From NCBI RefSeq assembly GCF_900141985.1, contig NZ_FQZK01000002.1:310001-374000 (forward strand): a stretch of 64,000 nt of DNA, in the 5' to 3' direction. Every line of letters starts with the position of its first letter. Position 1 is the first letter of the stretch. A model generated the notes under the pieces. The model was not told where the DNA came from, did not search any database, and saw only the letters and a list, made by a program, of their open reading frames with translations. Of this stretch, positions 1-8,272 are shown piece after piece. The position numbers and the translations under genes were made by a program. The DNA is from Nocardiopsis flavescens. Its GTDB lineage: Bacteria > Actinomycetota > Actinomycetes > Streptosporangiales > Streptosporangiaceae.

Positions 1-1
1 C

Positions 2-793
2 CCCGAGGAGCGCCAGATGATCCACTCGGTCTTCAAGCTCGACGACACGTCGGTGCGCGAGGTCATGGTGCCCCGCCCCGACATCGTGTTCACCGGCCGG
101 GAGGCCGACGCCGACGCGGTGCTGACCCTGGCCCTGGCCAGCGGGTACTCGCGCATCCCCGTCACCGGGGAGGACGAGGACGACGTGGTCGGCATCGTCT
201 ACCTCAAGGACCTGGTGGACCGGCTGCGCGACCGCTGGGCCGCCGCCGCGGGCAACCCTGACGGCGAGGTCCCGCTGACGGCGGGCGACGTCATGCGCCC
301 GGCGACCTACGTGCCCGACACCAAGCCCATCGACGAGCTGCTCCGCGAGATGCAGAAGCAGCGCAACCACGTCGCGGTGGCCATCGACGAGTACGGCGGC
401 ACCGCCGGCCTGGTGACCCTGGAGGACATCGTGGAGGAGATCGTCGGTGAGATCACCGACGAGTACGACCACGAGATCCCCCCGGTGCAGTGGCTGGACG
501 AGGACCGGGTCCGGGTGACGGCGCGGCTGCCGCTGGGCGAGCTGGCCGAGCTGTTCCCCGACGAGGACCTGGACGTCGACGACGTCGAGACGGTGGGCGG
601 GCTCGTCGCGTTCGTTCTGGGCCGGGTCCCCGCGGGCGGGGCCCAGGCGCAATACGCTGGGCTGCGGCTCACCCTGGAGGGGAAGAGCAGCCGCCGCAAC
701 CGCATGACGACCGTTCTCGTGGAACGCCTTCCCGCGGAGCGGGACGGGGGCGACGTGGACGGGAACGAGAACACAAGGAGCACGGAACAGTGA
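2..793 (+). CDS. CorC/HlyC-type CBS-domain protein, 5' truncated by the window
   Basis: The frame is open to the left edge (it reads PEERQMIHSVF before the first internal ATG at 17), so the N-terminal part, in this family a DUF21 membrane domain, lies outside the window. What remains has the REVMVPRPD stretch, two CBS domains (roughly the first 140 residues) and a C-terminal CorC_HlyC transporter-associated domain containing VETVGGLV. Family members are membrane proteins linked to Mg2+/Co2+ or other cation export. The gene ends in a 4-base overlap with the next gene, suggesting translational coupling in an era operon. Substrate cannot be told from sequence. Confidence 0.9.
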   Translation, partial: PEERQMIHSVFKLDDTSVREVMVPRPDIVFTGREADADAVLTLALASGYSRIPVTGEDEDDVVGIVYLKDLVDRLRDRWAAAAGNPDGEVPLTAGDVMRPATYVPDTKPIDELLREMQKQRNHVAVAIDEYGGTAGLVTLEDIVEEIVGEITDEYDHEIPPVQWLDEDRVRVTARLPLGELAELFPDEDLDVDDVETVGGLVAFVLGRVPAGGAQAQYAGLRLTLEGKSSRRNRMTTVLVERLPAERDGGDVDGNENTRSTEQ

Positions 794-1131
794 GCGACAC
801 GACCCTGGGCGCCGAGGACACCAAGCTCGTCACTCTCGCGCGCGCCTCGCGGGCCCGCAACTCCGCGGCCGAGGGCGCCGCGGTGCGCGACGAGACCGGC
901 CGCACCTATGTGGCCACGACGGTGTCCCTGCCCTCGCTGAAGCTCAGCGCACTCCAGGCGGCCGTGGCCGCCGCGGTCTCCGGTGAGGCGACCGCGCTGG
1001 AGGCCGCGGTGGTGGTCACCGCGGCGCCCGAGCTCGACGGGACCGATCGCGCCGTGCTGGACGACCTCAAGACCGCGACGGTGGTGATCGCCGCCCCCGA
1101 CGGGGTGCCGGCGAGCATCGTCCGCCGCTGA
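790..1131 (+). CDS. Cytidine-deaminase-like protein lacking zinc ligands
   Basis: A 113-residue protein starting at GTG 790, which overlaps the TGA of the upstream gene. Its place between a CorC-type gene and era, and the pattern SRARNSAAEGAAVRDE..GRTYVATTV, fit the small proteins usually annotated as cytidine deaminase in actinobacteria. Active deaminases carry a C/H-A-E motif and a PCxxC motif for zinc and proton transfer. Here the first position reads LSALQAAVAAAV and there is no cysteine or histidine in the protein, so catalysis by the known mechanism is not possible. It is probably a structural or ligand-binding remnant kept for its link with era. Confidence 0.75.
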   Translation: MSDTTLGAEDTKLVTLARASRARNSAAEGAAVRDETGRTYVATTVSLPSLKLSALQAAVAAAVSGEATALEAAVVVTAAPELDGTDRAVLDDLKTATVVIAAPDGVPASIVRR

Positions 1132-1141
1132 AGAAGGACAT

Positions 1142-2110
1142 ATGAACGACCTCGACCTGGAGAAGCTGCGGGTTCCGCTGCCGATGCCCTCCCACCCGGA
1201 GGGTTTCCGCAGCGGGTTCGCGTGCTTCGTCGGCCGCCCGAACGTGGGCAAGTCCACGCTGATGAACGCCCTGGTCGGCCAGAAGGTGGCGATCACCAGC
1301 AACCGGCCGCAGACGACGCGGCGCACGGTGCGCGGGATCGTGCACCGGCCCGACGCGCAGTTGATCATCGTGGACACGCCCGGACTGCACAAGCCGCGCA
1401 CCCTGCTGGGGGAGCGGTTGGACTCGCTGGTGCGGTCCACGCTGGTCGAGGTGGACGTCATCGCGTTCTGCCTGCCCGCGAACGAGCCGATCGGGCGCGG
1501 TGACACCTACATCGCCAAGGAGCTGGCGGAGCAGACGAACACCCCGGTGGTCGCGCTGGTGACCAAGACGGACCTGGCCGACAAGGGGCAGGTGGGCGAG
1601 CAGCTGATGGCGGTGAACGCGCTGGGGGACTGGGCGGACATCGTCCCGGTGTCGGCGCAGGCCTCCTACCAGCTGGACACCGTCACCGACGTGCTGTGCT
1701 CGCACCTGCCGAAGGGGCCGCCGCTGTACCCGGACGGCGACCTCACGGACGAGCCGGACGAGATGCTGGTGGCGGAGCTGATCCGGGAGGCGTCACTGGA
1801 GGGGGTGCGCGACGAGCTGCCGCACTCGATCGCGGTGGTCGTCGACGAGATGGGGGAGCGGGAGAACACCAGGCCCGGCAAGGAGCTGGTGGACATCTAC
1901 GCCTCGCTGTACGTGGAGCGGCCCAGCCAGAAGGCGATCGTGATCGGCACCAAGGGCGCGCGCCTGCGCGACGTGGGGTCGCGGGCCCGCAAGCAGATCG
2001 AGGGGCTGCTGGGGCAGCGGGTGTTCCTGGACCTGCGGGTGCGGGTGGCCAAGGACTGGCAGCGCGATCCCAAGCAGCTGCGCAAGCTGGGCTTCGACCA
2101 GCAGACGTAG
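1142..2110 (+). CDS. era: GTPase Era
   Basis: 322 residues, usual length for Era. The G1 loop GRPNVGKST is at residues 31-39, switch II/G3 is DTPGLHKPR, and G4 is TKTDLAD. A KH RNA-binding domain occupies the last 90 or so residues. Era binds the 3' end of 16S rRNA and acts in 30S subunit maturation. The ATG at 1142 follows GAAGAAGGA with good spacing. It is the last gene of the CorC-deaminase-like-era unit and is followed directly by a strong hairpin. Confidence 0.97.
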   Translation: MNDLDLEKLRVPLPMPSHPEGFRSGFACFVGRPNVGKSTLMNALVGQKVAITSNRPQTTRRTVRGIVHRPDAQLIIVDTPGLHKPRTLLGERLDSLVRSTLVEVDVIAFCLPANEPIGRGDTYIAKELAEQTNTPVVALVTKTDLADKGQVGEQLMAVNALGDWADIVPVSAQASYQLDTVTDVLCSHLPKGPPLYPDGDLTDEPDEMLVAELIREASLEGVRDELPHSIAVVVDEMGERENTRPGKELVDIYASLYVERPSQKAIVIGTKGARLRDVGSRARKQIEGLLGQRVFLDLRVRVAKDWQRDPKQLRKLGFDQQT

Positions 2111-2123
2111 CGGAGGGTGTGCG

Positions 2124-2151
2124 GGGCCCCGGAGCGGATGCTCCGGGGCCC
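2124..2151 (+). terminator. Rho-independent-type hairpin after era
   Basis: A perfect 12-bp stem (GGGCCCCGGAGC with its complement) around a GGAT loop, 14 bases after the era stop. No T-run follows, as is common in high-GC actinobacteria. It lies between convergent era and the IclR gene and may serve both. Confidence 0.8.
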
Positions 2152-2178
2152 TCGTGCGTGCGGGGGCGGTGCGCGGGT

Positions 2179-3027
2179 TCAGTCGCGCTGGTTCTGGTTG
2201 TTGAGGTCGCCGGCGAGGGTGGCCGCGCACCGCTGGACGATGGGAGCGGCGCGGTTGACGAAGTCCCAGCTCACGCGGGCCTCGGGGCCGGAGATCGACA
2301 CGGCCATGCCGGAGGGGGCGCCGGTGACGGGGACGGCGACGCAGCGCACGCCGATCTCCTGTTCGCCGTCGTCGATGGCGTAGCCGTTGTGGCGGATGGT
2401 GTGCAGTTCGGCGAGGAACCGCTCCGTGTCGGTGATGGTGCGGTTGGTGGCGGCGGGCATTCCGGTGCGGCGGACGGTGGCCAGGGCCTCGTCGTCGCCG
2501 AGCTGGGAGAGCAGGGCCTTGCCGACGCCGGAGGAGTGGGGCAGGACGCGGCGGCCGACCTCGGTGAACATGCGCATGGCGTGCGGAGAGGGCACCTGGG
2601 CGACGTAGATGGCCTTGTCGCCGTCGAGCATGGCGAGGTTGGCGGTCTCGCCGAGCTCCTCCACGAGCTGGGCCAGGTGGGGGCGGGCCCAGGTGCCGAG
2701 CATCCTGGCGGCCTTGTCCCCCAGGCCGATGAGGCGGGGGCCCAGGGCGTAGCGGCGGGAGGGGAGCTGGCGTACGTATCCGTTGCCGACGAGGGTGCGG
2801 ATGATGCGGTGGATGGTGGGCAGGGGCAGCCCGGAGGCGTCGGCGAGCTGGCTGAGGGAGGCCTCCCCTCCGGCGTCGGCCATGATCTCCAGCAGCGCGA
2901 ACGCGCGGTCGAGCGACTGCACGCCCCCGGTGCGCCGGACCGTGTCGTCGGGGCGGGCCAGGTCCGCGCCGGGTGTCTGTGAGGCTGCCAAGGATCGTGC
3001 TCCCCTGTCGTGGGCCGCTGCGGTCAC
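2179..3027 (-). CDS. IclR-family regulator, likely repressor of the ureide/glyoxylate genes
   Basis: 282 residues from the GTG at 3027. An N-terminal winged helix (about residues 35-95, TGGVQSLDRAFALLEIM then SLSQLADASGLPLPTIHRIIRTL) precedes the IclR effector-binding domain with HSSGVGKALL. Divergent from the DUF6986 gene and bordering allantoinase, it matches the position of AllR-type regulators that respond to allantoin or glyoxylate derivatives. Palindromes TTyCG-N5-CrGAA lie in its own promoter and in those of the DUF6986, hyi and OHCU genes. The start is uncertain: AAGGAGG directly abuts the GTG, and a TTG at 2991 behind AGGGGAG is an alternative. Family assignment is firm; the effector is inferred. 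Confidence 0.9.
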   Translation of the reverse strand: MTAAAHDRGARSLAASQTPGADLARPDDTVRRTGGVQSLDRAFALLEIMADAGGEASLSQLADASGLPLPTIHRIIRTLVGNGYVRQLPSRRYALGPRLIGLGDKAARMLGTWARPHLAQLVEELGETANLAMLDGDKAIYVAQVPSPHAMRMFTEVGRRVLPHSSGVGKALLSQLGDDEALATVRRTGMPAATNRTITDTERFLAELHTIRHNGYAIDDGEQEIGVRCVAVPVTGAPSGMAVSISGPEARVSWDFVNRAAPIVQRCAATLAGDLNNQNQRD

Positions 3028-3035
3028 CCTCCTTA

Positions 3036-3050
3036 TTTTGCAATACGAAA
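3036..3050. promoter_or_regulatory. Candidate IclR operator in the regulator's own promoter
   Basis: TTTTGCAATACGAAA, an imperfect palindrome matching 7 of 10 arm positions of TTCCG-N5-CGGAA, just upstream of the IclR start. It would fit autoregulation. Confidence 0.5.
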
Positions 3051-3121
3051 GAGGTTTTTCGCTCTTGCTTTCCGGGAGAACTCCCGGGGCCGGTGTTCCG
3101 GGTCACGTGGGGCCCTTGTTC

Positions 3122-3157
3122 TTCCGGATAGCAGAAGTTAGTATCCGCATAAAGGAA
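3122..3157. promoter_or_regulatory. Paired candidate IclR operators before the DUF6986-allB unit
   Basis: Two 15-bp sites, TTCCGGATAGCAGAA at 3122-3136 and ATCCGCATAAAGGAA at 3143-3157, begin exactly 21 bp apart, which is two helical turns. They match 9/10 and 8/10 arm positions of the palindrome seen before hyi. They lie 44-79 bases upstream of the GTG at 3201, where a repressor would block the promoter. Confidence 0.7.
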
Positions 3158-3200
3158 TTCGTGTGTGTTGCACGGACGACCACGGAGGAGGACATCGGAC

Positions 3201-4475
3201 GTGGCCCACGACAGCCCCCGGGATCTTGCGGACCTGGTCACCGGACTCGACGACCGGCTCGCCGACGCCGACGCCCGCCTGGGCCGGGAGTACCCCGGCG
3301 CGCGCGGGGAGCGCCAGCCGGTGCACAGCGTGTACGTGCCCGCCGACCGGGTCGGCCCCGGCCTGGCCGCCGACTGGGGGGCGCGGGCGCTGGCCGCCCT
3401 CGACGAGTACGCCCCCGACCCCGCCGACCTGGCCCGCGTCACCGGCCTGGACGGGGCGGCCGTCGCCGACGCCCTGCCCCGGGTGCGCGCCAAACTCGCC
3501 GCCGAGCCGGTCGAGGACCTGCGCGCCGACTTCGAGGACGGCTACGGGACCCCCGGGGACGAGGCCGAGGACGCCCACGCCCGCGCCGTCGCCGGGGCGT
3601 TCGCCGCCGACCTGGCCGCGGGGACGGCCACCCCGTACTTCGGCATCCGGATGAAGGGGATGGAGGCCGCCGGGCGCCACCGCGGCGTGCGCACCCTCGA
3701 CCTCTTCCTGCGCACCCTCCTGGAGGCCCACGGGTCCCTGCCCGCAGGGCTCGTGCTCACCCTGCCCAAGATCACCTCCGTGGAGCAGGTGGAGGCGATG
3801 GCCTGGCTGGCCGGGAGGCTGGAGGGGCGGTACGGCCTGGAGGAGGGGCGGCTGCGCTTCGAGCTCCAGATCGAGACGCCGCAGTCGGTCGTGCTCGCAG
3901 ACGGCACCGTCGCGATCCCCCGGATGATCGCCGCGGGGCAGGGGCGGGTCACCGCCCTGCACTACGGCACCTACGACTACAGCGCCGCCTGCGGGATCAC
4001 CGCCGCCCACCAGACCCTGGCCCACCCTGCGGCCGACCACGCCAAGTCCGTCATGCAGGTGGCCGCGGCCGGGACCGGGGTGTGGCTCTCCGACGGCGGC
4101 AGCAACATCCTGCCGGTGGGCTCCGCCGACGAGGTCCGCGCCGCCTGGCGGCTGCACGCCGGGCTGGTCCGGCGCTCGCTGGAGCGCGGCTTCTACCAGG
4201 GCTGGGACCTGCACCCCCTCCAGCTGCCGATGCGCCACCTGGCCGGATTCGTGTTCTACCGTGAGGCGTTCGCGCCGGCCGCGGCGCGGCTGCGCGCCTA
4301 CCTGGGGTCGGTGGAGGGCGGCGGTGTCGCGGACGAGCCGGCCACCGCCCAGGCGCTCGCCGCGGTCCTGGCCCAGGGGCTGCGCTGCGGCGCCCTGGAC
4401 GAGGAGGAGGTCGCCGGTGCGGCCGGCACCGGGGCCGACGCCCTCCTGGCCCTGGCCGCACGTCGGGTGGGGTGA
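3201..4475 (+). CDS. DUF6986-type HpcH/HpaI-superfamily aldolase/lyase
   Basis: I chose the GTG at 3201 because GGAGGAGGA precedes it at good spacing; the frame also extends upstream to 3165. The 424-residue product has superfamily marks DFEDGYG, FGIRMKGM, LPKITSVEQVEAM and FELQIETPQS, the acidic residues being the expected Mg2+ ligands of citrate-lyase-beta/malyl-CoA-lyase TIM barrels. It sits first in the ureide unit, directly before allantoinase. Streptomyces ureide clusters have malate synthase nearby, so a role in using glyoxylate (for example condensation with an acyl-CoA or retro-aldol cleavage) is plausible but unproven. Confidence 0.8.
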   Translation: MAHDSPRDLADLVTGLDDRLADADARLGREYPGARGERQPVHSVYVPADRVGPGLAADWGARALAALDEYAPDPADLARVTGLDGAAVADALPRVRAKLAAEPVEDLRADFEDGYGTPGDEAEDAHARAVAGAFAADLAAGTATPYFGIRMKGMEAAGRHRGVRTLDLFLRTLLEAHGSLPAGLVLTLPKITSVEQVEAMAWLAGRLEGRYGLEEGRLRFELQIETPQSVVLADGTVAIPRMIAAGQGRVTALHYGTYDYSAACGITAAHQTLAHPAADHAKSVMQVAAAGTGVWLSDGGSNILPVGSADEVRAAWRLHAGLVRRSLERGFYQGWDLHPLQLPMRHLAGFVFYREAFAPAAARLRAYLGSVEGGGVADEPATAQALAAVLAQGLRCGALDEEEVAGAAGTGADALLALAARRVG

Positions 4476-4586
4476 CCGGTGCGGACCGCGGGCGCCCGCC
4501 CGCGGTCGACGGTGCGGCGCCCGGTCCCCGTCCGGGGTCCGGGCGCCGCCGTGGAGGGGGGTGCCCCCGTGAGAGGAAGGCAGGAG

Positions 4587-5936
4587 ATGGACCGTCTCGA
4601 CCTGGTCGTGCGCGCCGAGCGCGCGCTCACCCCCGAGGGGGAGCGGCCGGTGACCGTCGGCGTGCGCGAGGGCGCGGTGGTCGAGGTCCTGGACGGCGCG
4701 GACGCGCCCCTGGCGGGGGAGCGCGAGCTGCGCGCCGCCGCCGACGAGGTGCTGCTGCCCGGACTGGTGGACAGCCACGTGCACGTCAACGAGCCCGGCC
4801 GCACCGAGTGGGAGGGCTTCGCCTCCGCCACCCGGGCCGCGGCCCTGGGCGGGGTGACCACGCTGGTCGACATGCCCCTCAACAGCGTGCCGCCCACGAC
4901 CACCGTCGCCGGGCTCGACGCCAAGCGGGCGGCGGCCGAGGGGGTGCTCGCCGTCGACGTGGGCTTCTGGGGCGGCGCGGTACCCGAGAACAGCGGCCCC
5001 GGCGCCACCGGCGCGCTGGCGCGGCTGTGGGAGCGCGGGGTGTTCGGGTTCAAGGCGTTCCTGTCGCCCTCGGGGGTCGAGGAGTTCGGGCACCTGTCCG
5101 CCGCGGAGCTGGAGACCGCGGCCGAGGCGATCGCCGCGTTCGACGGGCTGCTCATCGTGCACGCCGAGGACCCCGACGTGCTGGCGGCGGCACCGGCCGC
5201 CGCCGGGCGCGACTACGCGTCGTTCCTGGCCTCGCGGCCCGACGACGCCGAGACCCGGGCGATCGCCCGGGTGATCGCGGCCGCGCGGCGCACCGGGGTG
5301 CGGGCGCACGTCCTGCACCTGTCCAGCGCCGCCGCGCTGCCGCTCATCGCGCGGGCGCGGGAGGAGGGGGTGCGCCTGACGGTGGAGACCTGTCCGCACT
5401 ACCTCACCCTGGCCGCCGAGGCCGTCCCGGCCGGTGCCACCGGCTACAAGTGCTGCCCGCCGATCCGCGGGGAGGGCAACCGCGACCTGCTGTGGCGGGC
5501 GCTGCGCGAGGGCCTGGTCGACTGCGTCGTCAGCGACCACTCGCCGAGCACCCCCGACCTCAAGGACCTGGACACCGGCGACTTCGGCACCGCGTGGGGC
5601 GGGATCTCCGGGCTCCAGGTGGGGCTGGCTGCGGTGTGGACCGAGGCGCGGCGGCGCGGGGTCCCGCTGGCCGAGGTCGTGGAGTGGATGTCGGCCGCCC
5701 CCGCCCGGGTGGCCGGGGTGTCGGGCAAGGGCGCCGTCGCGGTCGGGGCCGACGCCGACCTGGTGCTGTTCGCCCCGGACGAGGAGGTGCGCGTGGACGC
5801 GCGGGAGCTGGCCCACCGCAACCCGGTCAGCGCCTACGACGGGGCGGTGCTCACCGGGAGGGTCCGGCGCACCCTGCTGCGCGGGGCTGAGGTCGTGGAG
5901 GGCTCCGCGGCGGGCCGGATGGTCGAGCGCCGCTGA
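4587..5936 (+). CDS. allB: Allantoinase
   Basis: A 449-residue cyclic amidohydrolase that opens allantoin to allantoate. Metal-site motifs are present: [11 protein letters not shown], the lysine to be carboxylated in [23 protein letters not shown] and SDHSP. The ATG at 4587 follows GAGGAAGGCAGG; an in-frame GTG at 4569 is possible. It lies 111 bases after the DUF6986 gene in the same direction with no clear terminator between, so the two are probably cotranscribed from the operator-bearing promoter. The gene is convergent with allantoicase, which performs the next step. Confidence 0.95.
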   Translation: MDRLDLVVRAERALTPEGERPVTVGVREGAVVEVLDGADAPLAGERELRAAADEVLLPGLVDSHVHVNEPGRTEWEGFASATRAAALGGVTTLVDMPLNSVPPTTTVAGLDAKRAAAEGVLAVDVGFWGGAVPENSGPGATGALARLWERGVFGFKAFLSPSGVEEFGHLSAAELETAAEAIAAFDGLLIVHAEDPDVLAAAPAAAGRDYASFLASRPDDAETRAIARVIAAARRTGVRAHVLHLSSAAALPLIARAREEGVRLTVETCPHYLTLAAEAVPAGATGYKCCPPIRGEGNRDLLWRALREGLVDCVVSDHSPSTPDLKDLDTGDFGTAWGGISGLQVGLAAVWTEARRRGVPLAEVVEWMSAAPARVAGVSGKGAVAVGADADLVLFAPDEEVRVDARELAHRNPVSAYDGAVLTGRVRRTLLRGAEVVEGSAAGRMVERR

Positions 5937-5944
5937 GGCGCCGG

Positions 5945-5976
5945 CGGGGGGCGGGGCGCCCGTGCCCCGCCCCCCG
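5945..5976. terminator. Bidirectional hairpin between allB and allantoicase
   Basis: A perfect 13-bp stem (5945-5957 with 5964-5976) of almost pure G/C around a six-base loop, starting 9 bases after the allB stop and between convergent genes. Confidence 0.75.
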
Positions 5977-6040
5977 TCCCCGGTGGGGGCCGCCCCCGCC
6001 CGCCGCTCCGCGGCGCCGGGCGGGAGCCCCCGGCCCCGGG

Positions 6041-7168
6041 TCAGCCGCGGGCCCGCGACCACCGCTGCTCCAGCGTGGCGGTCCCGGCCGCGGTCAGCGA
6101 CCCGTACACGTGCAGGCGGGCGAGGCCGCCGTCGGGGTAGACGTCGGTGCGCACGTGCGTGGCGGTGACCGGTGCCGGGAGCACGAACCGGTGGATGCCG
6201 TCCGGCTCCAGCCGGGTGCGGCCCAGGATCTCCGACCACGCCTCGGGGTCGGGCCCCTGCGCGTCGCGGACCAGCACCCTCACCCAGCCGGCGGAGTTGC
6301 CCTTGAGGTAGGAGGTGTCCAGCACCAGGGCGCGCACCTCGCCCTGGGCGGCCAGCCGGAAGCGCACCCAGTCGTGCCCGGTGTCGCGGCGGCGCCGGTT
6401 CTCCCAGCCGTCGTCCATCTTCTGGGAGCGGCCCGGGGCGATGATGTTGCCGGGCGGGGAGTAGAAGCGGTCCGAGGCGTCCTCGACCGCGCCGCCGTTG
6501 AGCAGCGCGGCCAGGTCGAAGGAGCCCAGGGCGGCCAGCCACGCCGGGTCGGCGACGGGCTCGCCGTACACGCGCAGGCGGGCGATGCCGCCGTCGGGGA
6601 ACTGCCGCACGCGCAGGTGGGTCCAGCGGCGGCCGTCGGCGACCTCGAACCCGTTGGCGGCGTGCCCGTACACGGGGGTGCGCGCCACGAGCGGGGTCCA
6701 CTCGGCGGCGAGCAGCTCCCCGGTGGCGGGGGAGCCCTCCAGGTGGGTGCCCTCCACGGCCACCTCGGTGGGGTGGTTGCCGCGGAAGTGCGCGGTGTCC
6801 ACGACCAGGGCGCGGACCGTGCCGGGCAGGGCGAGCCGGACCAGGGCCCAGTCGTGGTCGTCGGCCGCCGGGTGGGGGTCCAGGGCGGACGGGCCGCGCC
6901 GGCGCCGGGTCTCCCAGCCGTCCATGACCTTGCCCTTGTGCCCGAAGGCGTGCGGGTCGAACACGGCCGGGCCGGGCAGCAGCATGTTCTCGCGGTGGGC
7001 GAAGAACTCGTCGTTGGCGGCGACCACGGCGCCCCCGAGCCTGCGGTCCGCGAGGTCCACCAGGCCGTCGAGGTCGAGGTCGGCGGGCCGGTAGTCGGCG
7101 TAGGGGTCGCCGCCGGAGTAGGGGCGGGCGTTGTAGGCGCGCGGATCGAAGCCGGGGGTGGTGCTCAT
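6041..7168 (-). CDS. alc: Allantoicase
   Basis: 375 residues from the ATG at 7168, which follows GGCAGGAGG at ideal spacing; an upstream ATG at 7201 lacks such a site. The protein consists of two homologous allantoicase domains, each with the signatures K-x-MDGWE(T/N)RRRR, (Y/H)RGN/LKGN and VYPDGG-type strands (about residues 70-180 and 230-370). It hydrolyses allantoate to ureidoglycolate and urea. No ureidoglycolate lyase or urease is seen here, so the next steps depend on genes elsewhere. It is transcribed in the same direction as the LysR gene behind it. Confidence 0.95.
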   Translation of the reverse strand: MSTTPGFDPRAYNARPYSGGDPYADYRPADLDLDGLVDLADRRLGGAVVAANDEFFAHRENMLLPGPAVFDPHAFGHKGKVMDGWETRRRRGPSALDPHPAADDHDWALVRLALPGTVRALVVDTAHFRGNHPTEVAVEGTHLEGSPATGELLAAEWTPLVARTPVYGHAANGFEVADGRRWTHLRVRQFPDGGIARLRVYGEPVADPAWLAALGSFDLAALLNGGAVEDASDRFYSPPGNIIAPGRSQKMDDGWENRRRRDTGHDWVRFRLAAQGEVRALVLDTSYLKGNSAGWVRVLVRDAQGPDPEAWSEILGRTRLEPDGIHRFVLPAPVTATHVRTDVYPDGGLARLHVYGSLTAAGTATLEQRWSRARG

Positions 7169-7255
7169 GGTCCTCCTGCCGTGCGGGGGTGATGCGGACA
7201 CCTTCAGACTGGCAGCAGGAAACGGTCATATCCAGCGAAACTTTTAGATCATCAT

Positions 7256-7272
7256 GTTCAGTCGAACTGAAC
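7256..7272. promoter_or_regulatory. Perfect inverted repeat upstream of alc
   Basis: GTTCAG-TCGAA-CTGAAC, a 6-5-6 perfect palindrome that overlaps the stop codon of the LysR gene and lies about 90 bases upstream of alc. It is too short and too AT-rich to be a typical terminator here and could be an operator for alc, perhaps for the adjacent LysR protein. Confidence 0.4.
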
Positions 7273-8184
7273 GTTCGCGGTGGCCAGGGCGGCAGCCCGG
7301 TCCACCAGGGCGCGCAGCGCCACCGCGATCTGCGGCCGCTCCCGCGACCCGGCGCGCACCGCCCACACCACGTGGCGGCGGGGACGGTCCTCGTGCAGCA
7401 CCCGCAGCGCCACCCCGGGCGCGTCGCCGGCGGCCGCCAGCCGGGGCACCAGCGCCACCCCCAGGCCGGCGGCGACCATGTCGAGGATGGCCCGCCAGTC
7501 CGAGGCCACGTGCGCCTGCTCGGGCGCGAATCCCGCCTGGGCGCAGGCCGCCACGGTGATGTCCCGCCAGGGGCCGTCCGCGCCGTAGATCCACGGCTCC
7601 CCGGCCAGGTCGCGCAGGCGCAGCGCCGGCGCCCCGGCCAGCCGGTGGCGGGCGGGCAGGGCCGCGTCCATGGGGTCGGTGAGGAGCCCGGCGCGCTCGA
7701 AGCGGTCGTCCCGGCCGGTGGGGGCCTGGGCGGCCAGGGACAGGCCGACGTCGATCTCCCCGGCGGCCAGCAGCTCGTACACCTCCGCCGCCTCGGCCTG
7801 GTGCACCCGCACGTTCAGCCCCGGATGGGCCTCGCGCACCGCGCTCAGCGCGGGCACCACCAGGCCCGGGACGGCCGTGGCGAAGGCGCCCACCCGCACC
7901 GTCCCGGCGCCGCCCCGGGCGAACCCGTCCAGCTCCGCCTCGGCCCTCTCCAGCTGGGCCAGCACGATGTCGGTGTGGCGCAGCAGCACCCGGGCGGCGT
8001 CGGTCAGCCGCACCCGGCGCCCGTGCGGCTCCAGCAGCTCCACCCCCACCTGGCGGGACAGGGCGGACAGCTGCTGGGAGACGGCGGAGGGGGTCGTGCA
8101 CAGGGCCTCGGCGGTGGCGCGCACCGTCCCGACCCGGTCGAGGGTGCGCAGAACGCGCAGTTTGCGCAGGTCCCAGTCGGTCAT
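7258..8184 (-). CDS. LysR-family transcriptional regulator
   Basis: About 308 residues, normal for the family. The N-terminal winged helix has VGTVRATAEALCTTPSAVSQQLSALSR with the expected recognition helix, followed by a periplasmic-binding-like effector domain. The ATG at 8184 gives the usual MTDWDLRKLRVL start; the ATG at 8196 is an alternative. It lies between allantoicase and the urate/xanthine permease, all on the minus strand, so it may control alc, the permease or both in response to a purine intermediate. A weak match to the IclR palindrome (8201-8215) lies at its promoter. Confidence 0.88.
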   Translation of the reverse strand: MTDWDLRKLRVLRTLDRVGTVRATAEALCTTPSAVSQQLSALSRQVGVELLEPHGRRVRLTDAARVLLRHTDIVLAQLERAEAELDGFARGGAGTVRVGAFATAVPGLVVPALSAVREAHPGLNVRVHQAEAAEVYELLAAGEIDVGLSLAAQAPTGRDDRFERAGLLTDPMDAALPARHRLAGAPALRLRDLAGEPWIYGADGPWRDITVAACAQAGFAPEQAHVASDWRAILDMVAAGLGVALVPRLAAAGDAPGVALRVLHEDRPRRHVVWAVRAGSRERPQIAVALRALVDRAAALATANVQFD

Positions 8185-8272
8185 GGTCCCAGACATACCA
8201 TTCGGATCCGGTGAACAGAAGTGAGGGACGGGTGCGCCCGAGACGGCGCACCCGCCCCTGCGGGCGAGCGGG

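Noticed and set aside
3165-3200. The 12-codon upstream extension of the DUF6986 gene
   Set aside because: The GTG at 3201 follows a strong GGAGGAGGA site; the upstream start lies next to the operators without a site.
3138-7229. A 1363-codon minus-strand open frame
   Set aside because: It covers DUF6986, allB and alc in another frame and has only Arg/Gly/Pro/His-rich low-complexity translation, as expected from GC-rich shadow frames.
8201-8215. A seventh IclR operator at the LysR promoter
   Set aside because: Only 7 of 10 arm positions match and no partner exists at 21 bp; kept as weak only.
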